This document shows, in pieces, positions 10,249 to 20,688 of a stretch of 64,000 bases of DNA. The translations under genes and the position numbers were made by a program. The notes under the pieces are model-generated. The model was given only the letters and a program-made list of their open reading frames with translations. It ran no database searches and was not told the origin of the DNA. Each line of letters starts with the position of its first letter. The first letter of the stretch is position 1. The DNA is from Sialis fuliginosa. Taxonomy: Eukaryota > Arthropoda > Insecta > Megaloptera > Sialidae. The DNA lies in NCBI GenBank assembly GCA_961205875.1, contig OY540819.1, forward strand, positions 7,380,501 to 7,444,500, read 5' to 3'.

Positions 10249-12990
10249 ACACACCTGACTTAATTAAAAAAATCAATTTAAATATCTAACTAATTTTTCG
10301 TACATCAACGTTTATAAATTTCGCTAAATACAATAACTGAGATGCAAATACTGCAAATCCACAATTTTTATGTTAATAGATCCAAAAACAATTGAAATGT
10401 ATAAATAATGCCATTTGCGCTTGAGATCTTGGTGTATTTGATACACTTGAATAGGTCTAATTATTTACCGAAATAATTTGCAATTTTAATACATAAAACT
10501 AGATTCTGAAGCAGTAGCATCTGCAAGACACTAAAGTGTGCAGGGAGTGGGAGGGGGCAAGTCTCATATTACTGGTGTAGAGAAAGCTCCCAAAATTATA
10601 CTGCAGCTAAATTGATTTATAGTTCCAGAGTACTATGTAACGACAGGATATATGTAGAAAAAATTAATGCAATTCTTAAAATTTACAAGAAGTCAATGAT
10701 AAAACTAGATATATTTGAATTAGTAGAGTTAAATTAGGTTTTAATAAAGAAAAAATAGAATGGCGTGCCCCATTTTAAATCAAAATACCGGAAAAAGCTT
10801 CCCAGTTTCGACTAGGGACTCATTGGTTTCTTAAAGATTAAGTATTTCTGAAGTCATTTCATAAGGAATTTCTAATCTTTCCATTTTTTTCCTTATTAAG
10901 AAAATTTTATAGCTAATTTACTGTACTTAATATTCTAAGCTTGTAAAATATACGTTTTATGTATGTATTATTATAATATTAATTAATTTTTTCGTGTCGA
11001 ATAAACTACAAACACAAGCAATGTGTTAAATTATGTAGATTTAATATGTGAATAATCATCCAACCAAAATAATTAAACGAATGTTTAAAGCAAAATTAAT
11101 AATTATGTGTTTATTTGTCCGCAATCAGCTGCGGTATTAAGTTGGTTCGCCAGTCGGTCTAGTGTATCCATGCACTTATTAAATTACATAAAGTCTATAT
11201 GTAAACTGAACGCGGAAGTTTTACAGAGTTAAAGTTACTTTGAAGTGTATGTATATTATCATAAATAATGTCGTCGCAAAATAACTACTTGTAATTTTAT
11301 AAGGATATTTTGTTATATTCTAATTATAATTACGTGTGGAAATACAATATGATATGGTTCAATTAAATTTTTAATTAAATAATATGATAAAATATGTATG
11401 CTGGTCGTATATTGTGTCAGTATGATTATATTAAAATTTTTATGATTTAATGCTATGGTGACCTACTTTTACGAAATGTACATTTAAGAAGATATCCTTA
11501 ATAATTTAATGAACATGGGTTACTAATTGTTGCAATCAAGAACTAGGAATAATTTATGTCGTTTCCTCAACTGTTCAACTATCTTCGCATATTATTTATT
11601 TTTTGGGTACCTTCATTTTCCGTAGTTTCATTTTAATTAAAATACGATTAAAATTATTTAAAATCAGTACGGTTATAGCGGAGATTAAGTCACGTTTTTA
11701 TCTAAAATAACCCTGAGTTTCGTTACTAGAATTTATGAGCAGCAGAGATTGCCTTAACCTAGAATAATTTATATGCGCATATATACATTTATATTTCTAC
11801 TCATATGACTGACTAGATTTTAACTTTTTTAAATAGTATTTCGGTATTTTAAGTTAAATTTTTAGTATGTTATAAATATTTCAAGATCACTTGAAAATCA
11901 ATAATATAAATATATAAGAAAAGTATCTTTTATTACATAACCACAATAAATTTTATGTGTTTTCAGTTGAAAATACAGAACGATGTTTTCGAATAAATTT
12001 ATTCAATTTCGTTTTACGTTTAATAAATAAAAAAGCACTAGTCATATCAAAAAATAGCAATATGGAAAAGGAACGAGTTCGTCTTATATAATACTTAGTT
12101 TCATTGATCTTTAACATAAATAAGACTAACTATATATATTTCACTTAAAAAAAAGTTATAATAATATTTTATGCAAGACACATTACGAATGCGAAACGAA
12201 CTTTTATACTTAAAAAGACATTTTTTACCACAAATCGAAACAAAGAAAACCTGCTTATGAATAATAATCAAGACTTAAAAATTTATATTTGATACAAATT
12301 GTGTATTATTACCAAAAAAATAAAATTGATACATGCATTATTAATTTCCAACTTTGTGTACACTCCCTTGGTTTATGGATACAATAAAAAAATTGTGTAC
12401 CAATCAAATTTGTATTCGTTTTTAATAGCTTTAAAGGAAATTTGATTTACTTTTCTACACTTCCTCAATGCACACAATTCACATCATTTGTTAATAAACA
12501 CCACTGCACTGTTAACACTATATGTCAAAACACAATGTATAAAATTTAGATCACAATAGAGTTTATAAGCACAAGTTCTAATCATAAATCATAGTCTAAT
12601 TACACGTGTGTTTATTTGTAGAGGACGTACTATTATTAATTGTAGTTGTAAAGTTATAGGATAAAGGTACCAAAACACAATCATTGCATGAATGCATTTG
12701 CTCAACTGTAACGTAAATTAAAACTAATCCGTTTGTTGCAACTTTAGTTCAAATAATGTATAACTGCATTTAAGTAATTAAATGTATGTATATACATTAA
12801 AAATATTTTTAATTAAAACCGAGAAAACAAATATTGATGCAAAAAAAAACTGAAGAATAATATGGTTAATAAATGAATTTAAATAAATCCAGCAAAACTT
12901 TAAAATAATCGATAGAAACGAAACACAATCCAACTACATATCCAATCGAATAAAATACTAAATAATTGAACAGCACACGGTTTAAAATAC
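10249..12990. other. Long A+T-rich stretch without gene
   Basis: No exon, element end or RNA gene could be supported. A slightly GC-richer patch at about 11,110-11,225 is the only local change in composition. Confidence 0.5.
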
Positions 12991-12994
12991 TCAC

Positions 12995-13177
12995 GAAAAA
13001 AAATCGATATCCCCATGCATCAATAATAAAAAAAGCACAATGAAATACACAACAATAGCTACAAATAAACACACAAATAGGTAACAATGTTTCCCGCACG
13101 GTTAAAAGTGCACGCACCACGGTTAAAGCGGTCGGATTGCGGCAGCGTGACAGCAACAATGACGCGACAAACCACAT
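12995..13177 (-). other. Possible first exon ending at a GTGAGT donor
   Basis: On the minus strand an ATG at 13,177 opens a 61-codon frame (MWFVASLLLSRC at the start, hydrophobic) that runs to a consensus 5' splice site, TTTTC|GTGAGTATTTT, with donor GT at 12,994-12,993. The exon would end in phase 0. It starts inside the CpG-rich patch, as expected of a first exon. I do not recognise the peptide, and the downstream half becomes A+T-rich. A chance frame remains quite possible. Confidence 0.25.
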
Positions 13178-13380
13178 GCGTTCTGTCAAGTCCAGTCACT
13201 TAGTAAGCGGGCTCTGAGCGTGACTCGAGTGTGCTGTGGCTCCGGACAACGCTGGTTGCCGAAGTTACCCGGACTCACCCGGACCTGCCCGACATAAAAC
13301 TGCACGCCACTTTACAGTCTACGACACGTCTGCCTTTAAACTACGCGCGCTCTGTGCGTGCGAGTGTGTGTGTGTGTCGA
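13080..13380. promoter_or_regulatory. CpG-rich patch, possible promoter
   Basis: This is the most GC- and CpG-rich non-transposon stretch in the window (GCGGTCGG, GCGGCAGCG, ACGCGCGC), ending in a short GT run at about 13,362-13,378. No inverted ends or target duplications were found, so a simple MITE explanation fails. A candidate first exon leaves it on the minus strand; open frames also cross it on the plus strand, so transcription could go either way. No clear TATA or TCAGT initiator is seen. Confidence 0.35.
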
Positions 13381-13710
13381 AAACAAGGAGTTATAATGTT
13401 TTCTATATATACAGGTTTAATGAAATACCTTAATTGAAAATACTGATTTAAAATTGAAGATAAAATTCTACAGCTATGCCTTTTCAGAAAAATAATAAAA
13501 AATAATAATGCTTATATGAGAACAAGTAACAAAGAAACGAAAGATAATATGAGTTTATAGGTATTATAGGTAAAATATATTATGATAGTCTCAGGTTTTG
13601 GAACGATTATATTACAATCGATTTTTATAACTTTATAATATTTTAGCCAATAAAGTTATGAGTATTGGGTTTTATCCCGCGTCGCACTTTAATATCACTT
13701 GAGGTTTCTA

Positions 13711-14190
13711 CCAACATCTCGTGGTTTTCAGAAGTAAAATATTCAGAACATTATAACATTAAAAAATATCTACCTTGGAAACCACGAGACTTTCTTATAC
13801 GTAATCCTAACAGTGAATAGTATACGTGATTCTTATTTTATTAAAACATTTTTGACAAACTAACAAGATAGAATAAAATGAATAATATAGGTAATATTAA
13901 ATTTATTCTCTCCATTATATAATTAGTGACTTTTTTGAACGTAATAACTGAAAACGTATGTTTGCTCTTGTAAATTTTTTAATTTTCGCATTATTTTTTA
14001 AATAAGAAAAAAATGTTTTGATAAAAAATGTCGAGTATGTTATTATTTATTATTTATTCCCCATACATTTTTTTTCCAACATTTATGATTTAGCCAGAAT
14101 TTTTTTTTTGTAATTATTTAGATTCACCTACATTGTTCAATCTCTGTAATACGTATAAGAAAGTCCCATGACACTCATGGCAGATATTTC
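13711..14190. repeat. Inverted pair of a GTATAAGAAAGT repeat
   Basis: ACGTATAAGAAAGT starts a unit at about 14,151 (+) and another at 13,801 running leftwards on the minus strand. Both continue with C.CRTG.. and then GCAGATATTT / GTAGATATTT-like sequence, so they are diverged head-to-head copies. The left copy also holds a short stem (CTCGTGG...CCACGAG). A related GTATAAGAAAGT end occurs near 15,550. Family unknown. Confidence 0.4.
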
Positions 14191-14284
14191 TCTTCTGTTA
14201 TGAACCATTTGAATTATAATAAAAACAATTTTCTTCAAAAATTCGCTTTTACGAAAAAATGAAATGAACACAAATTATAGATAA

Positions 14285-15113
14285 CTAGCTGGGCCCACGC
14301 GGCTTCGCTCGCGTAGACTACGGAATTATTGTTTAGGATTTTTGAAAAATATAGTTTAATTAATTAAGTACAAACACGATTAGTTATTATTGTAATAATA
14401 ATTTATCAATACCTAAATTACCTAACAAAAACGAATCAGAAGAAAAAAGTACAAATAATTTGTGTTCTGTTTAAATTTAAATGTTAATTATTGAAAACAA
14501 AATAAACACAAACGATCAGCCGAGGGACTCCGAATATCTACCGAGCGTACGCGAATCCAGTCTGATGTACTCGCTTCGATGCGGCACGATACCATACATT
14601 TAAGATATTATCTTTATAAATATATTTTAAGATATTTTCTAAACTATACGACCAAATTGGATGCTGTAAATGGCAAACTATATCTACATTAAGTACTTAT
14701 GACGATGAAATCATTTATTTCGATAAGGATTAATGTTTTGCAGCTCATAAGTCCATGTAAACAAAACCCAAATATTTTATGTTTTCTTTGTAACATAAAA
14801 GCAGTCATTGTGGCTTAAATATAAAAGTTAGACATATCGTGTCGCTGACTTAATTGTAGAACTTTTGATTCTACACAATTCTTTAATACATTATTTTGTT
14901 CTATATTGAACGGTTTAGGCAGCGTATTACAAAACAGCGCGCCGACGGCAAAATTTTTTCCGACTTGATTTACTATTATCGTCACTGCTTTGTTGTTATG
15001 TTACCTAACGTAAAAAAATATAGCCTATAACCTGACCAGAGAACGTACCTATGAATTAAAAAAAAAAACTCGTAAATCGGATAAGTGGTTCTCGAGTGAT
15101 AAGGTAACTAACG

Positions 15114-15163
<50 letters not shown>

Positions 15164-15195
15164 GAGACGTTGAGCTTTATATATATTAAGGATGA
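14285..15195 (-). mobile_element. Nonautonomous Helitron, complete
   Basis: Read on the minus strand it starts A|TCATCCTTAATATATATAA and ends with a hairpin (ACGCGAGCGAAGCCGCG) followed by CCCAGCTAG|T. TC start, 3' hairpin, CTAG end and an A/T insertion site are the Helitron signatures. Near the 5' end is a (GTCT)n run. It has no Rep/helicase coding, so it is nonautonomous. A truncated relative ends at 17,708; both share GCAGTGACGATAATAGT. Confidence 0.85.
15113..15163. repeat. (GACA)n microsatellite
   Basis: About twelve GACA units inside the Helitron, near its 5' end. Tetranucleotide runs of this kind probably grow from the short CTGTCTGTC module that several insect repeat families carry. 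Confidence 0.9.
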
Positions 15196-15560
15196 TATTA
15201 CCTACAATTTTTAACTTGACCATTTTCCTCTATTTCGCACTGTTTCAGAGTAATTCAAAAAATTCAAAACGTACGTAAAAAACCGTATCCGGTTGAAGGA
15301 TCGTTTTCAAAAATAGGACGTTTTCTTCCCAGACAAAATTAATCTTAAATATAAAAATTCACCCTTCTACGATTTGTCGTATTTGAGTTACAGCGCTTAC
15401 AGACAGACACACAGACATCATAGCGAAAATAGTCAGAATGGATTCAGGGAAGGTCAAAATGGATAATTCCATCAAAATCCGGATTTCGAAAAAAATCGGT
15501 TTCACTATACTTACTTATACTATATGTATGTTATATTTCATATACATGGTATAAGAAAGT
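15196..15560. repeat. Dispersed-repeat fragment with GACAGAC module
   Basis: Contains GAGTTACAGCG, CAGACAGACACACAGAC, AGTCAGAATGGATTCAG, and a GTATAAGAAAGTAAAAA end. This arrangement is the 3'-end style of an old insect dispersed repeat; no boundaries or duplications could be set. Confidence 0.4.
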
Positions 15561-15817
15561 AAAAACTATATTCCTATTTTTTATTATCAAAAATATATGG
15601 TGCCCGTTTAGAAAAAAACATTCCATTTAATTATTCATTACATTAGAGAAATAAACTATAATTTAATTAAAATATTAATGAATATTTAAACCTTCTGAAG
15701 TTTAGAATTTTTTACGATAGCTAATTGTGAAAATAACAATATAGCTTTCGTTAAGATGTTGTTATAATTAATGTAAAATGATTATACAGTTATAAATGAA
15801 TTTCATAGAATAGTACA

Positions 15818-15831
15818 GGGGGGGGGGGGGG
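15818..15831 (+). repeat. G14 homopolymer
   Basis: Fourteen consecutive G followed by TAGAT. A second G14 followed by TAGAT lies at 26,770-26,783. Confidence 0.9.
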
Positions 15832-17200
15832 TAGATTAGTACATGGGATCGTGCGTGGAGCCTATAACTGCATAGGTCGATAGGGGATGCCCTCTGTTAT
15901 GAGAAATATAAAATGCGAGATACTTATGTTGCCTTATTTTAATGCATATCTGTCTTATACCAACGAATGCAATATCCTATGTTAGTTCAAGTATTTCTTT
16001 TGATGTATTTCTGATTACAAGAGCTCACTAGAGAATATATTGAATACGAAGTCGTGGGTCAAATAGGCAATACGGCCCTACCAATCAGATTTATTATATT
16101 ATATGTATATTTTTTGTAAATAAATTTATCATATTATACATGGTTAGTCTATGTAAGTTATGGACTATTAATTATAATAAAATTTCAAGTGTACCTTTTT
16201 GTATTTTACAAATAAAATTATATTTATTTTCTTTCGTTTTCATAACATATGGTAGGTATATTAATAAACAATAAAAAGGCTTATTTTTTGTAAAAGAAGC
16301 ATTTTTTATACATATACAAAAAATATTTGCCAATACATTATGAATTTAAAAGTTATAAAAGGGAATACACAAAAATATAGTTTCGGTATAAAAAAAGGGA
16401 AAAAGTGTTGTTGATTTCTGTCCATACGTATTGATATCAAGTACTTTAGACGTAAAGCATTTGTTGTCTGATCTTTAGTGAACTTTTCTTGTTTTGTTCT
16501 TGGTAGAAGTAAACGTTTCATGAACGACGCTTCACTTGAGTGTTCTTTAAAGCATTGTAAAAAAGAAAGGGACTGATGAGCTTAACACTGAGATGTTTCA
16601 AAACATTTGAATTTATTTACATTTCTTAAGTAAAGATATAATCTATTTACGTGATACCGATTTTAAATTCTAATTACTTTATCAAAAGATTGTTTTGATA
16701 TTTTTTTATATTATAACTTACGTAATATATGTAAAACTATTAGTATTATAATATGATGATAATATCTCAAACCCTTAACCGAACTATGTTTTTTATTACG
16801 TATTTTTGGGCATTGAAAATGAATTTGACTAAAAAAATTGCTATTGTCTAAAAATTGGAAAAAATAAAAATTTTATTTGAGGGCCTCCTCGGATGGAATT
16901 TTTTTTTTACAAAATCTTATGAATGATGTTTGTAGATCAGACTTTTTTATTCAAGTTGATTTTTTGTATTTCTATACGATCATTTTTATATAAGTTTTCT
17001 ATTTTTTTTATGACGATAGCAGAAATATTCGGATCTTTTTTACTGTCAACATTGTTTTCGTCGCCCAAAATACGTAACATAATTCGGTTAAGAGCACAAA
17101 ACCTTTTCTTTGTTGTGCTGTGTAATTAATTTATGAAAAAGGATATAACTTAAATAAAATACTAGATACTTACAAAAAGATGACATGAATACATTCTTTG
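15832..17200. other. No feature seen
   Basis: A+T-rich; the short frames near 16.3 and 16.9 kb are Phe/Ile/Lys-rich and not gene-like. Confidence 0.5.
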
Positions 17201-17228
17201 AACACTTACCTAAAAAGAAAACAGAATA
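17200..17228 (-). promoter_or_regulatory. Candidate recursive splice site (ratchet point)
   Basis: The minus strand reads TCTGTTTTCTTTTTAG|GTAAGTGTT: a pyrimidine-rich 3' splice site joined directly to a consensus 5' splice site, with an A+T-rich ATTAAT-like branch region upstream. Zero-length exons of this form are used in very long insect introns. The terminal TAG instead of CAG, and the lack of any proven minus-strand gene here, keep the confidence low. Confidence 0.3.
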
Positions 17229-17232
17229 TTAA

Positions 17233-17279
17233 TATTATATATATATTATATATATATATATATTAATATTATATATATA
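17233..17279. repeat. (AT)n microsatellite / palindrome
   Basis: Alternating AT with AATATT interruptions, self-complementary over most of its length. Confidence 0.8.
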
Positions 17280-17439
17280 CATTTTACATAGATAAAATAA
17301 GTGTAATAAGTTTATAATTGAAAATAAATTGCAATTTAATAGAAATAAAACTGTAAATTTCTAAATGAACCGTTCAGAAACAAAAACGAATGACTACAAA
17401 AAACAGCCTAGAAAATCGATGTCATAACCAGCGTTTCTT

Positions 17440-17708
17440 AATACTTTTACGGCGCAAACCAAATTGAACTAATTGTGTTAATCTCGTGATCCTCACGATA
17501 GAAATTGATTAATATTTTTTTATGCATAGGATAAATTTTCTTACGTTAGGTAAGATAAGGGATAAGCAGTGACGATAATAGTAAATCAAGTTAGAAAAAA
17601 AGTAAATATCTCGATTCCTCCTAAAACCCCCACTGAAACTAATTACAACCCTTCATATGTGACAAGGGGTGAAATAACTCCCGTGCAAAGCCGGGGCGAG
17701 ATCGCTAG
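17440..17708 (+). mobile_element. 5'-truncated Helitron relative
   Basis: Ends with CCCGTGCAAAGCCGGGG (short CCCG/CGGG stem) and GATCGCTAG|T, a Helitron 3' terminus. Upstream it shares TTACGTTAGGTAA and GCAGTGACGATAATAGT with the complete Helitron at 14,285-15,195. No 5' TC end was found; the left boundary is approximate. Confidence 0.65.
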
Positions 17709-18796
17709 TATGGTATATTATTAATGATTTTTTATGAATGTAGGGGAAGGTGGAGATTGGGGGTATAAAGATACATACTTTTATCTTAAAGAACACGAAT
17801 GCTTTCTTTTCGTACCTAATGTAATAACAATAGTTATTGTCAACGATTTTGTTTTCTGAAGTTGGAATTTATTTCAGAGAACAATACAAAAATTTATTTT
17901 CTTTGTTGATGTTTAGTTGCAGTTATTTTGCGTTTTCTACAAATAAAATTATTTCTTTACTTCAAAATTAATTGCAAATGTTAATAATATAATTAGGTTT
18001 AAATATATATTCCCATGTTGCTTAAACGTAAATCAAATTAGAGTAAACAAGTTTTTTATAGTTAAAATAATGACTGATCATATATATTTTTTACAATTTA
18101 ACATAAGCATACATCCTCAGTTAAGATGAAAAGCCCATTTCGTCGTTACCGTTATATAAACATTATTCATAAATCAAGCGATAAATATAAGTTATAGTTT
18201 AAAGTTAATTTCTTAAATAAATTAAATTACCTCTAAAATAATTAAAACTTTAATAAAAATATACATATTTTCATAAAATAACAGAGTATTAATTGAATAA
18301 ATATTTCCATAACAAAAAACAGCATAATTTAGTATAAAGAGTAAAACATTTAACAGTATTAAACACATTATTAATATTGACAATTAAATATTAATTATAG
18401 TAATATAAATTCTAAAGACCTATTTCCATTTATAAATACAACAATTAACTTGATAATAATTATATTCAAGTCAGGTATCAACTGTGTAGCACCGCAAACG
18501 TCATAACTATACGGTATATTTACATATATCTATATATGAACATTGTACACATTATAAGAATGATAATACCAGATAATGTATGTGTTTGAATTAGGGTGTA
18601 ATCTCGAAATACTGGATGAAGATGTTTCGATAAGAATACTTTTTATTATTCATATATTCGTTTATTTTTACACAGTTGCCACATCGTTTAAGATAGGATG
18701 CGAAAAATTTGTATAAGTTGCACATGCATTAGAAAAGAACATAGAATTTACAGAAAAGCGTTACCGCTGAGTGAATATATTCTTATATACTGTTTT
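17709..18796. other. No feature seen
   Basis: A+T-rich spacer; no supported frame or repeat. Confidence 0.5.
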
Positions 18797-19606
18797 CTTT
18801 TGCTTCCTCGCAATATCGAAGATACGAGAAGCTATGTGATCGTTTCAGATTGAGACAAAAAAAAAGTTCTCCAATTTCAAAATTTTAAATTTATTTATCC
18901 GTTTCACGTCAAGACAAACACTTTTCGTTCCGTGTCTGTCTGTCTGTCCGTGTGTCCGTCCGTCCGTCTGTCCCCTGAATCCTTGTCACACGCATAACTC
19001 ATGAACCACTGAACCGATATTATTGAAACTTGGTCGGATGGTTGGGTTTGGTTTGAGGACGGTCCCATTTCAAAATCATCAAAATCCTGTGTAAGGGGGA
19101 GGGGTGACACCCCAAAATATTTCTTTTTTAAAGATATCTCAAGAACGACACATGTTACGAGAAAATTTTATAGAATATTTTTTGTAGAGAATTAAATTTC
19201 CTATAATATGGGTCTACTACGTTTGTTGTAAAATATTCCCTTACAAAGATTTATCTAAATTAATTTTAAAAATTCGTGTTTTGATTTTCTAAATTGATAT
19301 TTGATTGGATATATTAAGTCATTTTGACGTTTTAAATGTCACTTTGGCGTTTTAAATGTCACTTTGACGTTTTAAATGTCATTTTGACATTTGCATAAAT
19401 TTAGATTTAGATTAAAATTGTCGAAAAATTAAAAATATATGAAAAAATATTCAGGTGCGTTTTAAGAAAAAATTCGAACTAAGATTTTTTAGTAAAATTT
19501 GTATAAAAATTAAATGGTTAACCAATGCCAGGCAATTTATCTGAACACAATCGCTTTTAGTGAATTTAGCACGAGGAAGCACTGTGCATTTACTTGGCAG
19601 ATGTTT
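18797..19606 (-). mobile_element. Retroposon-like family R, long copy 1
   Basis: Five related copies occur in the window. All share one end, which on the sense (minus) strand here reads AGCTTCTCGTATCTTCG...GCGAGGAAGCAAAA: a short hairpin (GCTTC/GAAGC) then an A-rich tail. They stop at different points on the other side, the pattern of 5' truncation. This copy is about 800 bp and carries a CTGTCTGTC module, ATAACTCATGAACC, GAAACTTGGTCGG and a 20-bp tandem repeat. The 68-codon frame inside it recurs in copy 2 only because the DNA is homologous. Confidence 0.65.
19317..19391. repeat. 20-bp tandem repeat inside family R
   Basis: About 3.5 units of TTTTGACGTTTTAAATGTCA with single-base variants. 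The same array is present in copy 2 at about 49,790-49,870, so it belongs to the element. Confidence 0.85.
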
Positions 19607-19913
19607 TTGTTTCAATTCAATTAATAAATATTTACAATCAAAATCGTGGAAATGCGAAATTCAGTTTTTAGTTATTTTTTTAAGTATGAAGTTTATCACT
19701 CATTAAAACTTGTGAAATGTTTTGATTTGTATTTGTATCACGTAGATCTAATTTAGATATATAATTTGAGACCAAAACCCGTGTGGTGTCGAGATACACT
19801 GTTTATAAATTTTCGCTAGTGCGCAAACTGATCTCAGCGTGTTACTTCAAGTTTCTGAAATGTCCACCTAGTATCTGGTGTAAAACATTATACGTTATTA
19901 ATGTCAAAAGGAC

Positions 19914-20680
19914 CAGGGTCGCCGACTTCTTAAAAATATTGGGGGGCTCAATTTTTTTGGACTCCCTCTTCCCAAGAAAGTTGACGTTAAAAGCTTTTTT
20001 CATAAACAATTTTTTTTCTTGAATTTTGTTTTTATTTAATTAATAATTTTATTTATTAACCTAAAAAGTAGCCAAGTCAGGTCTGTATTAAGGAAAATTT
20101 TGAAACATATTTATAAAATTAATTATATTTTAGATAGCAAAAATTATGATATTTAATCAAATAAAATGCAGTTAAAGTGACATATATGAGGTTGGAATGA
20201 TTAGTAAAACCTTATGGAATTAGTTTAGAAGTACATTAACATAAAAAATGTCCCATGCGTAAAGTTTTTATTAAAATTATTATTTATAAAATTAATGATT
20301 AATTTAAAAAATATGTTTCAGACTTAAATTTTTCCTTAATACAGACCTGATTTAATTAATTTGTATACTATATGATCGACTATTAAAATATCTACAATTC
20401 TGCAAATAAACTCCTTCATTACGTTTTATTGTGCCTTTATTTGTGTACGAAATAAATCTTTATATTTTATATATTTCACTTGCCAAAAAATCTTCATAAT
20501 TCTAATAATTTTTCATAATGATAACATTATTTTACAAAATATACTCACTAACATATTGGCAACCTATAAAATAATCCGTTAAATCTTAATGTGTCAAAAC
20601 TTACATATTCATCATTTATTAAGGGGTAATATTGGGGGGGGGGCTTGAACCCCTTAAACCCCATGGAGTCGGCGCCCCTG
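19914..20680. mobile_element. hAT element with perfect 8-bp duplication
   Basis: Ends CAGGGTCGCCGACTTC and GAGTCGGCGCCCCTG, flanked by identical AAAAGGAC at 19,906-19,913 and 20,681-20,688. Subterminal G-run and C-run blocks pair. The CAGGG start and 8-bp duplication are hAT features. It is nonautonomous at 767 bp and contains the nested inverted-repeat element at 20,077-20,350. Confidence 0.93.
20077..20350. mobile_element. Nested inverted-repeat MITE
   Basis: TCAGGTCTGTATTAAGGAAA at the left and its near-perfect inverse (TTTTTCCTTAATACAGACCTGA) at the right give arms of at least 28 bp, continuing weakly inward. No clean target duplication is visible. It lies wholly inside the hAT element and is therefore either younger or an internal palindrome of it. 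Confidence 0.65.
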
Positions 20681-20688
20681 AAAAGGAC

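Noticed and set aside
13231-13437. Two overlapping plus-strand frames in the CpG-rich patch
   Set aside because: High G+C lowers stop frequency; two different frames are open over the same DNA and neither has a recognisable motif or donor.
15113-15163. (GACA)n as a possible CRISPR-like or regulatory array
   Set aside because: It is a simple tetranucleotide run inside a Helitron, without spacers.
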